Positions 1-10,676 of a stretch of 64,000 bases of DNA are shown piece by piece. Positions within the stretch are counted from its first letter, which is position 1; the number at the start of each line of letters is the position of its first letter. Made by a program: the position numbers and the translations under genes. The stretch comes from Lathyrus oleraceus. Taxonomy: Eukaryota; Streptophyta; Magnoliopsida; Fabales; Fabaceae. Location: contig NC_066584.1 in assembly GCF_024323335.1 (NCBI RefSeq), positions 233,025,494-233,089,493 of the forward strand. The letters are read 5' to 3'. The notes beneath the pieces were generated by a model. The model was not told the DNA's origin. It worked only from the letters and a program-made list of their open reading frames with translations, and did not search any database.

Positions 1-950
1 AAATCAAGTTTGCCTTAACATGAAAGTTGTTCTCCTTTCTTCAAGATTTAAGGAGATACCAAGTTTGTAACCTTTGGAGCATCGTGGTTCAAGTTATGAA
101 CATTTAAAGGTGGATGTTTTAAGTTCATCAAACGCTCAACACTTAGAATTGTTTCTAAGTGTTTCAAGTCAGAAATTTGCAAGCAAGTTCATGGTAGTTT
201 TAAGGTGTGTTAGAGGCTTCATTTCAAAATATCTTCAACATGAAAGATGTTTTTTGATCTTTCCTCTTTCTATTGATACCAAGTTTGTGAAGTTTGGGTG
301 AACATGCATCAAGATATAGTCATGCCAAGATGAGTGTATGGCCATGCATTAATCTTGAGATGTTTCCATGCATCAACCTATTTGGCACGGTTTTCTTCAA
401 AAGGCCATACATTTTCCATCACCATCACACACACTATTCTTTTCTTTCCCTAAAATGCCCAAACAAGAAGTATTTCATGCATGCCCTTGTTTCTATGCAT
501 TTGGCCAAAAGGAGAAAATAGAAAGTGTGCAAACTTGCTGACTCCACTCTCTCTCACGTGCTAACTTGCTCATGTTTTCTCCACTCCATTCCCCTTGTCC
601 AAAATGCACCCAAACATCCCTTGAATTAGCATGAAACGCACCAAGCTACCTCACTCTCATTTTCACTCAATTTTCCAAACTTGCCCCTTAACAAATTTTT
701 AACCTTGGCCAACACTACCTCACTCTATACACTCTATATAACAATGTCTTGCCCTCATTTCACACAGGCATGCCCTTGAAGAGAGATAAATAAGATCTGA
801 ACATTCTAATCATTCAAGCAATTTTTTCATTCGAAGTTCTCTTTTCCTCATTAGAAGCTTCACTCACCCAATGCGTCACTCAACCATTAGAAGCGTTTCA
901 ATTTTTAAGACATCTATATTTAAACTGATCCATAAACCAAGGTTGATTGA
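1..950 (+). repeat. LTR-like fragment with TATA box (unclassified retroelement)
   Basis: No coding frame of note; the short frames here are chance. The text resembles plant gypsy LTRs (phrases such as 'catgaaagttgttct', also seen in the Ogre LTRs of this window). A TATA box CTATATAA lies at 734-741, preceded by a C/T-rich stretch. The right limit is uncertain and the left end lies outside the window. I cannot assign a family; an ordinary promoter is possible but no gene follows it. Confidence 0.35.
734..741 (+). promoter_or_regulatory. TATA box in LTR-like fragment
   Basis: CTATATAA within 'acactctatataacaatg'. No transcription unit can be seen downstream, so this is probably a relic retroelement promoter. 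Confidence 0.35.
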
Positions 951-1136
951 CAACTAATTAATGTAGCATCTGTTTAATATCCAGAAGATATAACGTTTAA
1001 CCAAGAGGCTCTGACTAGATACTTCTGAACCCATGAAACCTTTTCAATTCAGAAGACTCAATGTTCAGAGTCAACAAATCTCAGGATCTCATTAAATCAT
1101 TATGAGAAATTAAACATTTTGAGATATTCATCTTTT

Positions 1137-2577
1137 TCATTTTGGACATAAATCAATTTTCAAATTCTTCAGAATGAAAACAAATCTATCTTCAGCAAGG
1201 GGTTTTGTAAAGATATCAGCCCATTAATGGTCTGCATCAATAAATTTAAAATTTAAAATTCCCTTCTGAACATCGTCACGTATAAAATGATGTTTAATCT
1301 AAATGTGTTTAGCTCTAGAATGTAAAATGGGATTCTTAGATAAACAAATAGCAGAAGTATCATCACAAATAATAGGAACGTTACTCTCATATATCTGAAA
1401 ATCTTCTACCTGACTTTTCATCCAGAGCATATGAGTACTACATCCAGAAGCTGTAATATATTCAACTTCTGTTGTTGATAGCGCAATAGTTAGTTACCTA
1501 TTACTGGACCATGAGATCAAGTTATCTCCCAGAAACTGACAACTACCGGAAGTATATTTCGTTTCAAGTCTATCTCCAGCGTAATCAACATCATAATAAC
1601 CTACTATCTTGTACTCTTCTAATTTTCTATAACACAAGCTAAGGTTAGTAGTACCTTTCAGATACCTAAAGATCCTATTAACAACTGTTAAATGGGATTA
1701 TCTAGGATCTGTTTGGAAGTGAGAACATAAATAGACACTAAATAAAATTCCAGGTCTAGGAGCAGTTAAGTATAAGAGAGAACTTATCATACCTTTGTAT
1801 ACCTTTTTCTCTACCTTTGTGCTTACCTCATCCTTATCAAGAATACATGTAGGATGCATTTGAGTTTTTGCTATTTTTCATTCTAACATGTCAAACTTAT
1901 TCATAATTTCTTTGGTACATTTACTCAGATGGATATATGTTCCTTCGAGACTTTGATTAATCTGGATACCCACAAAGAACTCACAAGTTCTTCAAGAGTT
2001 GTGTTGTTCAGACCCTTAGATAGTTTCAGTGCAGTTACCATAGGTCTCCATCTTTTGGGTAAGCTTTTGATAACTTTCTTAACATGATATGCAATTGAGT
2101 AACCTTCGTCCAGAACCTTCAGTCCTGCAATAATTTCATTACCTTCCATCTTGAAGGCTTCATACTTTTGTATCAAGGCAATCGCCTTAGCTTCTTTCAC
2201 TTCAGTGTTTCCTTCATGAGTCATCCTTAGAGAATCAAATTTGGACTTTTTTGTGTCTCTATTTGTGATATTTTCATACTTAGAGTATGATATAGCATTC
2301 AATAAGATGGTTCTTGCTTTATGATGATTTTTGTAATCCTTATTTTGTTTCGACTAGTCATCATTCTTCTTTCTACCTTGTTACCACTACCATCAACATG
2401 ATGAATGTAGCCATCAACTATCAGATCCCACAAATTCATATCATAACCAAGAAAAAAACTTTTTATTCTATCTTTCTAATAGTCAATTTTTTCTCCATCA
2501 AAGACTGGGGGTTTGACACTATAATGGTCTCTTTCATTGTTACTAGCAGGTGCAGCTGGTGGAGGAATTCCTACCAT
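1137..2577 (-). pseudogene. Ty1/copia polyprotein remnant: gag fused to 3' end of RT/RNase H
   Basis: Read on the minus strand. A copia gag starts at 2577 (MVGIPPPAAP) and continues through KPPVFDGEKIDY, with stops and frame changes, into the UBN2-type gag part at 2302-1985 (KRWRPMVTALKLS, LEELVSSL). At about 1980 it jumps directly into reverse transcriptase (GIQINQSLEGTYIHLSK), then the copia RT/RNase H tail (SSLLYLTAPRPGILFSV, STTEVEYITASGC, ADIFTKPLAEDRF), ending at a stop at 1137-1139. Zinc knuckle, protease, integrase and most of RT are missing, so one internal deletion joined gag to RT. At least three further stops occur in the RNase H part. Family resemblance is to the large plant copia (SIRE/TAR-like) group, recalled from conserved phrases. 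It cannot move by itself. Confidence 0.85.
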
Positions 2578-2648
2578 AGTGTTTCACAAGTATGGATCTT
2601 TATCTGACACAATGAAGTGTTTGATACACAATAAATATCAGAAGCGGA

Positions 2649-2660
2649 GCTTTCATGCCA
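2649..2660 (-). other. Possible degenerate primer-binding site (initiator tRNA-Met type)
   Basis: Minus strand TGGCATGAAAGC matches the usual plant copia PBS TGGTATCAGAGC at 9 of 12 positions and lies between the proposed LTR end and gag. Its position is right but the match is poor. Confidence 0.35.
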
Positions 2661-2662
2661 AC

Positions 2663-3849
2663 TGAAGGTAATGGAAACAAAAGAAAGGAAGAGGGGGGGG
2701 GGGGGGGGGGGGTGAATTGGGTTTCAAGAAAATAAAACTTTGTAACCCAACAGAAAACCAAGAACAAAAATAATGAACACAATTATTTTTATCTTGGTTC
2801 GATGTTAACAAAGCTACCTCCAGTTCACCCGCCAAGGTGATTTCTCCTTATCATAAGGGCTTAATCCACTATAATTAAACTTGATTACAACACAAAGACC
2901 AACTGTCAATGTCTTCTTAGTAATTCGGACTAAACCCTAGTCACTCAAGGAAATACAATCACAAAGATTGATATAGAAAGTGTGTTTACAAAATGATTCT
3001 AGGAAAGAATAATACACAAATGAATTACAGTTCTATCACACAAAATATATTCTATGAAGAGTATGAATAAAAGTTCTTTGTATGTATGTTTATTTTCTCT
3101 AAGATATTTCACAAAATGCATAGTTCACGTATATGATATTCTCTTAGAGTGTAACACTGTTCCATTCTTCCCAGTCTTCTTTATATAGACAATGAAGCAA
3201 TCCATTTGAGGGTAGAATTGGAATACTTAAATACAGTTGTATCCTTACATAACGGTATGTGAAAATGAGAGACAAAATGGTATAATAATACAATCCTTAG
3301 CCCACAAAATCAGTATAGTGTAAGAAATATTTTCTCTTGTATTGTGTACTATTTTCTCACGTAAAACCTTTTTGATCTTATCTTTAATATTCAGGGGCTT
3401 GTGGTAGAGAGGTGATGATGCATGCATAAAAGAAGAGTAAGCGAGTGATTGAGAGAATCTTCAGAAACTTGGTCTTCAGGGTCTTGATTCAGTTCATCAG
3501 AACCTGGTCTTCAGAGTCTAGTTACACAGTTCATAGTTGTTTGAGCGCGGGGCTTCAGAGCATAACAACGTCAGAAGCTTCAAAGTCATATAGCTTTGGA
3601 TGAGTAAAGTTTATAAGCGACGAGTACATAATACAGAGCTTGCTTATCTTATAAAACACACATCTCATAGTCAGAGTGCACTAGATTCAAAATCTGATGA
3701 CTTCACATGTCATTCAATCAGAGTCAGAACTTGTATCTAGTATCGGCACACTAAACAAAACTATTAGGGTGCAAAATAGTTCTATAAGAGTCTATGTATT
3801 GTTATCATCAAAACAAAAGACTAAATGAAGAACCAAATCTTGTTCTTAC
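2663..3849 (-). repeat. Probable 5' LTR of the copia remnant
   Basis: On the minus strand the segment begins TGTAAGAACAAG (3849) and ends with CA (2663-2664) just before the weak PBS and gag. Its plus-strand text is rich in 'cttcaga' phrases around 3460-3560, common in legume copia LTRs. It contains a 20-base G tract. No matching 3' LTR was found below 1137, so the boundaries rest only on the TG..CA ends and position. Confidence 0.45.
2693..2712 (+). repeat. 20-base uninterrupted G tract
   Basis: Twenty consecutive G residues, poly-C in the copia LTR sense. It makes false proline-rich frames on the minus strand. Length is probably polymorphic. Confidence 0.9.
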
Positions 3850-4136
3850 ATGAATCTCATACTCCCACAGAAACTACATACATAAAGGCTCTCAAATCTT
3901 ACGCGAGTTAACTTTCAACCCTAAAACACATCTTAAAACCTTTAAGAACCCTTAATCATTAAAGATTGTCACATATTATACTCTTAACAAGTAAAAAACT
4001 AATTAATTAATTAAATAAATTTAATTTAAGAGAATTAACTTAATTTGATTTAAAATGTGATTGTCATAAAGACTTAAAAAAGTATGTAAGGTTTCTTTTT
4101 TTTTATTTCCTTTTATTTCTAAATAAATAAATAACT
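3850..4136. other. AT-rich spacer, no gene seen
   Basis: Low-complexity A/T sequence with 'aattaatt' and 'aaataaat' runs between the copia LTR and the Mutator-like element. I see no coding or RNA feature. Confidence 0.6.
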
Positions 4137-4145
4137 AAAATCTAC
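4137..4145 (+). repeat. Target-site duplication, left copy (9 bp)
   Basis: AAAATCTAC, repeated exactly at 6117-6125. Nine-bp duplications are typical of Mutator-like transposons. Confidence 0.7.
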
Positions 4146-6116
4146 GATATTTTTAAATAACCAATATTTACGACCCCCCTCTCAAATAACCACATGTTCA
4201 AAATATATACCAAACTAACCACTTTCAAACAAAAAAAATTCGTCCCCAAGAGGATGTATCGCTGCCTGTGGCGCATGCTTTTTTTTTTTGCCTTAGGAGT
4301 TAACGCATGTGGCACACGCTCCTCTGTAATGCCATGGTAGTGGCGCATGCATGCAAGCTTTAAGAGCATGCACCATTGCATGTGGCTCCTATTTTTTTAA
4401 TAATTATTTTAACAATAATATAATAATACAAAAAACAAATTATAATATTATTCCATCAAATAGAATTACACAACGACTAGAGAGAATTTTAATGACCTAC
4501 TCGATTGTAACACCCATAGGTTCCACACCCTGGCACATTCTCTTGCCTTCGAGGTCTCACACGATTTTCCTTTGGTGTTTGGGGTCTCATAGTATTCGCC
4601 TGAGCCAAAGGTGATTGGTGCGAGGATCTTGGGATATTAGTGTTATCTAACAAATTTCTGATCATATCTCCCTAGTAGACGGCGCTGTCGTAATCGAGTT
4701 TGGTGTCCATTTTGTCGTAGTTGGATCGTGTTGGTTGGGTTACGTGTGGACTGGATGATTGTCTTAATTGAGACATTAAATCATTTTAAAAATAAAGCAA
4801 TGGTTCTTGTGGCGTTTGAAAGGCATGTGTTGGTTGAGTGCTTTGATGATGTGATGTTTGAGTGCTTTGGTGGTGCGATGTTTGGGTGTATATTGGTTTG
4901 ATGTTATGGTAGGATGTGGTGGAATCATATGCCTCATCAGGGCTATAGTAAGATGTGGTGGCGACATATGGTTGTTGGTGGTATGGGTCATGCTCTTGGT
5001 TTTGTGTTTGATTGTGTGACATGAATTGGTTGTGGGGTTGGGTGTATGTGGTTTTGTAATCATGTTTGGTTGTTTGTTGGGTGTATCTGGTATGGTAATG
5101 TTGCAGGGGTTGGTTGTTGGTCATATGATGTCGAAGCTCAATGACGTGGGTCGATCAAATACCTTGGATTAGACACAAATTGTATTATTATAACCAACCT
5201 ATATCAATTCATATAATTTCGAGTTGGTCTAGCATCCTGCATGATATGTTCGTTTATGGTCCGTTGATGTCGGTGCTTTCATTGACGACACGCCTCCCTA
5301 GCGAACCCTCTTTAATCAAAATAATTCCATTAGGCATCGACTCTTAGTTGATGTTATTGTCCTAAACACGACGGGGAGTCTGAGATTTATTATTGCATGT
5401 CGAACTGAAGTTTGACACGGCCACTCTGATGCATCACCACGATAGTGAACCTGATGATTTTTGTTTTTGTAGTCCAAACTGCAGCATCCCCGAGGTTAAT
5501 CTCATGGTCGAGACCAAGATACAACCTCTAAATAAACCGTTGAGGAAAAATATATTATTAGAAGATTTGTAAATTGATAATATTAAAACTAAATTAACGA
5601 GATTGTGAGTTGTTTAGTTGTAATACATCGTTTGGTCCAAGGTGATTTACAAGATTTTGATAGATCGTAACGTGTTTGAGACATTTGTTGTAGTTCATCT
5701 CTAGAACGAGCCACTAAATCGAAAATAGTGAAAGTAAAATATTTATAGTATAAAGTAAGTAAGTGAAAATAATGAGATAAACTTACTTTTTCATGTTGGG
5801 GAATGTGAAACTGTTCTCGTTGACGGGACCGAGTGACGACATTCTCGATCAACTCCATGCTTGAAACAAAAAAACGCAAGCATAAAACGGACAAGTACCC
5901 TTTTGTGCACTTTTACACAAATAACTATTATAGAGGAACATGTGCCACATACATTGACATCTAAGACAAAAAAAAGGAGTGCATGCGTTACAGAGAGTGA
6001 CGCATCCTTTAGGAGACATATTTTTTATTTAAAAAGTGATTATTTTAATATATATTTTTTAAAAAATTGTTATTTAAGATATTTTTTTTAAAAATAATGA
6101 TTATCTAAAAAAAATC
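4146..6116 (-). mobile_element. Mutator-like element with degenerate inverted ends
   Basis: The left end (4146 to about 4385) and the reverse complement of the right end (about 5880-6116) can be aligned: both start GATnTTTTT and share TAA-AT-ACC, 'GGATGyrTCrCT', a T-run followed by 'GyCTTAGrnGT', 'ATGTGGCACAyG' and 'TCCTCTrTAAT'. The element is 1971 bp and flanked by a perfect 9-bp direct repeat. The inside has no transposase and encodes, at most, a decayed passenger gene on the minus strand. The 9-bp duplication and long inverted ends support a Mutator superfamily origin; the absence of transposase makes it non-autonomous. Confidence 0.65.
4490..5560 (-). pseudogene. Decayed passenger frame, possibly C-terminus of a plant mobile domain protein
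   Basis: Minus-strand fragments: a Tyr/His/Gln/Thr-rich stretch at 5124-4786 (repeats of QTSHHQST) and, further on, an Arg/Pro-rich tail near 4620-4500 ending with CGTYG. This layout (polar linker, then RRP..CGTGG-like tail) recalls the C-terminus of plant mobile domain / 'phosphatase 7 long form' proteins often carried by legume Mutator elements; this is a recollection, not an alignment. Upstream, 5560-5130 has stops in every frame. The low-complexity part alone would not justify a gene call. Confidence 0.3.
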
Positions 6117-6125
6117 AAAATCTAC
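6117..6125 (+). repeat. Target-site duplication, right copy (9 bp)
   Basis: AAAATCTAC, identical to 4137-4145, directly adjoining the inverted end of the Mutator-like element. Confidence 0.7.
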
Positions 6126-6539
6126 TTTATTTCATACTTTTTTTTTCTCACTTTTATAATTTCTCTTTACAACTTCTCATCCAAACAATCAAATACATCT
6201 TAAAGGTAAAAAGTAGTTTATTTTTTAACTACATTTTGTTGTTAATTTCTGCACATTTCCCCTAATTAAGAGAATAGAAGAGACAGCAGCTTAGGCTCTT
6301 AAGTAACTAAGACAGAAATTCTTCAAATGGGTCGAGTAAGCGACAAACCTCGAGAACACACCCCAACTTAAATTCAAAATACAACCACAACCCAACCACC
6401 TTCTACAACATTGTGATCTGAGAATTTGAATCTGCTGCTGTCCTTGCCTTCACGCAGTTCTTGCTTCCATTCCTCTGCACTTAACCCAAACCCCACACAT
6501 GTAACACCTCGTTGCTAAACAAAAAAAACAAAACCAAAC
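6126..6539 (+). promoter_or_regulatory. Upstream/5'UTR region of the LRR pseudokinase gene
   Basis: Falls from an AT-rich stretch (6126-6250) to a C/A-rich leader (6340-6539) typical of plant 5'UTRs. I could not find a convincing TATA box. The Mutator-like element ends about 0.4 kb before the start codon, so it may lie in or beside the promoter. Confidence 0.4.
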
Positions 6540-9500
6540 ATGCTCCCTCCTAACAACAACGTTCGCATTTCCAACATCATTACTCTCCTCTTTCTCTTCC
6601 TCTGTCTCTCCATTCCCCTCACTTCATCTCTCAACTCAGACGGTCTCTCATTACTCGCCCTAAAAGCCGCCATCGACGTCGACCCCACCGGAATCCTCAA
6701 CTTCTGGTCCGACTCAGTTCCCACACCCTGTAACTGGGAAGGAGTATCATGCACCAACAACGACCGAGTCACTCAACTCACCCTCCCTTCAAAATCCCTC
6801 TCAGGCTACTTACCCTCCGAGTTAGGCCAACTCACTGAACTCACCTCCCTTATTCTCCACAACAACAATTTCACCAAAACCATTCCTTCTTCACTCTTCA
6901 ACACCACCAACAAACTCATCGTCTTAGATCTTTCTCACAATTCTCTCACCGGTCCTCTTCCATTATCATTCACTTCACTCAAATCTCTCATCCATTGTGA
7001 TTTATCTTCCAACTTTCTCAACGGCTCTATTCCGGACACTTTAACCGAACTCACCGCTTTAACCGGAACTTTGAATCTCTCTTTTAACAGCTTCTCCGGT
7101 GGGATACCGGCTTCTTTAGGTAATCTTCCGGTGGAAGTTAGTTTGGATCTCCGTGATAACAACCTCACTGGCGAAATACCTCAGGTGGGGTCCTTGATGA
7201 ATCAAGGACCCACTGCTTTTTCCGGAAATCCCGGACTTTGCGGGTTTCCATTACGGGACCTTTGTCCGGATGGGGATAAGGTTCCGGATCGTTTGCCGGA
7301 AGACCCGAATCCGAACCCAATTGCTATTCAAACGGGTTCGGTTCAAGATCAGAGGCAAGGGAGTGGGTTGTTGGTTGTTGTTGTTGTGGTTTTGATTTCT
7401 CTCGGGGGTGTGGTGGTTTTGATGTCGGTGTTGGCACTCAGGCGACGGAAGAGGTTGAATGAAGGGGAAGGTGAAGGTGGGTTTGAAAAGAGGAAGGTGG
7501 AGAGTGAGGTTTTGGGTTCTGGGGAAGAGCAGAAGGGTAGATTTGTGGTGTTGGATGAAGGGTTTGGGTTGGAGTTGGAGGATTTGTTGAGGGCTTCTGC
7601 TTATGTAGTGGGGAAGAGTAGGAGTGGGATTGTGTATAAGGTTGTTGGTGTTGGGAAAGGGTTGGTTCCGGCGGGGACGGCGGTGGCCGTTCGGCGGCTG
7701 AGTGAAGGTGATGATGGAGGTTTAAGGTTCAAGGAATTTGAGTATGAGGTGGAAGCTATTGGGAGGGTGAGACACCCTAATGTAGTACCTTTGAGAGCTT
7801 ATTACTATGCAAGTGATGAGAAACTTCTTATCACTGATTTCATTCGCAATGGAAGCTTGCACACTGTTTTGCATGGTATCACTTCTCAAACTTTTTGGTT
7901 CTTAGTTAAACTTATCTGCATTTTGAATTCAATGTGCAAAATTCTTAATATGATTATGGTTGCCTAATTTGGGTGTCATGTTTGGTTATTAATTGCAAAG
8001 TCATGTAGTTAAGGAATCTCTTTTCAAATGTTTGTTGTATATTTAGAAATGAATGTAGTTGCGTGTATTTGCTTGATTGAGTTTTCTTCTCAGCAAGTGT
8101 TTGGTTCCATAGTATGAGATTGAGAATTAGTTGTCTCTTCTCATTAAACCTAATTGTAGTGAAAATCTATGTGTTTGGTCTTCCTTGGACGAAGTTGATG
8201 ATTTCCACAAACCTTAGTTTAACTAGATGTGATGTGATTATGAATAACTTTTGGTTTGAATTGAAAAAATGTTCACCAATTTATTTCATTCTAACTTTTT
8301 ATTTAGAGTATAAATCATCAAAACATATGTAACTTGACCTCAAATCCAAAAAGAAAAAACAATACTTTTAAACTAAATTGCAATCAATTCAATTGTATAT
8401 CACACTTTTTACAGTGTCTTGTGATTTAGTTTTGGTATGGGTAGGTGACAAAGTACTATTCATTGAGTGCATACTGTAAAGGTGTGGTTGAGTTCAAATT
8501 CTTGTTTTTTTGCTTTTGAGAGCTAATGATGTTGCCATGTGATTGTGGCCATGGTGATGATGTACATCTACAGGAGCTGATAAGTGTGTGTGTGTGTCTA
8601 TTTAGAATTTGCACTATATGTTTTTGGGGACCACTGGTTTTCATGTCCTTTAGTGAATTGTGTTTCTGCACTTGAGAACTAAAATCCCTTTTATAATTGC
8701 TTTTGTCAGTGATCATACAAATAGCTTTATGCAGCAGGTAAATTTTTTTGGTATTATCTTTATTTTTGTTTACAGTATTCCTAATGCATGTTCATCCTAA
8801 ATAACTTTTGTGGTTCTCCATTGTGAAAATTTTTTTAGTGTTAAATTCAAAATTTCAACTGGATTTAAAATTTAAGCCTTTTCCCCGGCTTTGTATTTGG
8901 TTGCAGGTGGACCATCCGATTCGTTGCCACCATTATCATGGCCAGCAAGATTAAGAATTGCTCAAGGAACTGCAAGGGGATTGATGTACATACACGAGTT
9001 TAGTGGTAGGAAGTACGTCCACGGCAACGTAAAATCGACGAAAATACTATTGGATGATGATCTCCATCCTTATATATCCGGTTTCGGACTTACCCGTCTT
9101 GGTTTAGGTATGTCAAAGTCTACCACCACCACTTTCACGCATAGGCGGCAAAATTCGAACCAGTCTATTGTAGCCTCAGCAATGAGTTCAAAAGTCGCTG
9201 CTTCCTCTAAGAACTACATGGCACCCGAGTTGCGTGTGACTGGAGCAAAGTTCACTCAGAAATGTGACGTGTATTCTTTTGGTATAGTGTTGTTAGAACT
9301 TTTGACGGGTCGGTTGCCGGATTTAGGACCAGAAAATGATCAGAAGGAGCTTGAGAGTTTTGTGAGGAAAGCATTTAGGGAGGAACAGCCCTTGTCAGAG
9401 ATCATCGATCCGGCACTTCTGCCCGAGGTTAATGCTAAAAAACAGGTTGTTGCAGCGTTTCATGTTGCGCTGAACTGCACAGAACTTGATCCGGAGTTGC

Positions 9501-9553
9501 GACCGAAAATGAGAACTGTGTCTGAGAGCCTTGATCACATCAAAATTCAGTAA
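6540..9553 (+). CDS. Leucine-rich repeat receptor-like pseudokinase (LRR-III type), two exons
   Basis: Join of 6540-7875 and 8907-9553; intron 7876-8906 (GT..AG, 1031 bp) splits a Gly codon, giving 660 residues. Order: signal peptide about 1-30; LRR N-cap with CNWEGVSC; roughly five to six LRRs to about residue 225 (e.g. LDLSHNSLTGPLP); second Cys pair PGLCGFPLRDLC; transmembrane segment about 277-300 (VVVVVVLISLGG); juxtamembrane basic RRRKR; kinase domain to the C-terminus. The kinase lacks its catalytic residues: the ATP-site Lys is Arg385 (VAVRRL), the HRD triad is HGN (484-486), the loop Asn is Lys491, and DFG is GFG (504-506). APE is kept (MAPEL). It is therefore expected to signal as a scaffold rather than by phosphotransfer. 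Conserved phrases (VVGKSRSGIVYKVV, YVHGNVKSTKILLDD) place it near Arabidopsis At3g57830/At2g42290, from memory. The frame is intact, so it looks like a live gene. Confidence 0.93.
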
Positions 9554-10103
9554 GAAAAGGACAGAAATAGTTGTAAATTTTGTTCATGTGGCTAACCATT
9601 ATCTTTTTGTGGTGTTGATTATGTAAGATTATTGTAGGTATGGGAAACTAGATGTAGCTTGTTTCATGACAAAAGCTAATGCATTTAACTCCTTCAATCT
9701 TAGACTTAATTAGAAAAATATTTAACTCCTTTTGTTTTACCCTAGCCTTCTTTGTTGTTCAATCTCGTGTCACTCCTGTTCATGTATTACAAAATGTCAT
9801 TTCATCAGATCTCCACTTAGATATATCAATATATAAATGATCGATCTTGTAAGTTCACAAGCTTACATTTTAGTACTTTGTTTGTTTATGTTCTATTTAG
9901 AGTGAAATTAAATATGACACTTCTTATCTTATCAAACACAATGCAATTTCCAATAGTGAGAATTTTGTAGTTAGAACCAGTGGCTTCCCAACGGCGAGAG
10001 TTCTTGTCTTATCAAACACGGTGCAATTCACCTGCAAAATTGTAAGTAGCAAATGAGTTTTCTATTATTGAAACGTCCCTGAAGTAGAAAAGGTTATGAA
10101 AAT
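9554..10103. other. Intergenic, 3'UTR of the LRR gene then unassigned sequence
   Basis: The first few hundred bases probably hold the 3'UTR and polyadenylation region of the LRR gene. A near repeat 'cttatcaaacacaatgcaatt' / 'cttatcaaacacggtgcaatt' occurs near 9932 and 10005. No gene was seen. Confidence 0.4.
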
Positions 10104-10456
10104 ATGGATGTGTTAATAGCTTTGGGAACAAATGCAGCTAATTTCTACTCTATTTATGTTGTTGGAAGAACAGTTTTTCTTCCCATTTTAAAGGAAGTGA
10201 TTTTTTCGAAACAAGTTGTATGCTTATTTCTTTTATTTTACTTGGTTGGTATTTAGAAGTGCTGGCTAAAGGGAGAACATCACAGGCCATTGCTAAACTT
10301 ATGGATTTAACCCCTGATACAAAAATCTTAATAACTCAAGATTGTCTTGTTGTATGGAGGCAAAGTCATGTGAATGAGAGTATGATAAATGGTGAGGCAA
10401 AGCCTGTTGCTAAGATCAAAGGTGATATGATGATGGGTGATAATCAATTCAATTAA
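10104..10456 (+). pseudogene. Fragment of a copper-transporting P1B-ATPase (HMA5/RAN1-like)
   Basis: MDVLIALGTNAANFYSIYVV from 10104 matches the membrane segment before the actuator domain of plant HMA5-type copper pumps. After a frame change near 10190-10260 it continues as LEVLAKGRTSQAIAKLMDL, then VVWRQSHVNESMINGEAKPV and KGDMMMGD. The actuator motif TGE reads NGE here, and the catalytic DKTGT, ATP-binding and later membrane parts are absent. It covers only about 120 residues of a protein normally near 950-1000, with at least two frame breaks, so it is a dead gene piece, perhaps carried in by a transposon. Confidence 0.85.
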
Positions 10457-10676
10457 AACTAAGTTAAGTTAGTCAATTTCGAATCTGTCGAGGTTAACTC
10501 TTTCGACCAAACTAAAACATCCTTCGACTACATGTTTCGACAAGCTATAATTGATTTTCTGTCAAATACAGTTAATATAGAATCTGTTAATATAGAATCT
10601 GTTCGACTCTTGTTGAACGCACACTTATAATCGACACAAAGAATTACATATTTAATATACCACCTAATTCAGTGTG
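10457..10676. repeat. Unassigned spacer with a perfect 15-bp tandem duplication
   Basis: 'gttaatatagaatct' occurs twice without gap (10571-10585, 10586-10600). The text around it contains several 'tcgac' words. It borders the first base of Ogre element A. No gene seen. Confidence 0.5.

Noticed and set aside
2600..2835. Proline-rich minus-strand frames
   Set aside because: Created by the 20-base G tract and found in two frames; not protein coding.
4351..4614. Plus-strand frame at the left Mutator end
   Set aside because: Runs from the inverted end into AT-rich sequence, no family resemblance.
4776..5124. His/Gln/Thr-rich minus-strand frame as a real gene
   Set aside because: Low-complexity repeat without start context, inside a decayed transposon; kept only as a possible passenger relic.
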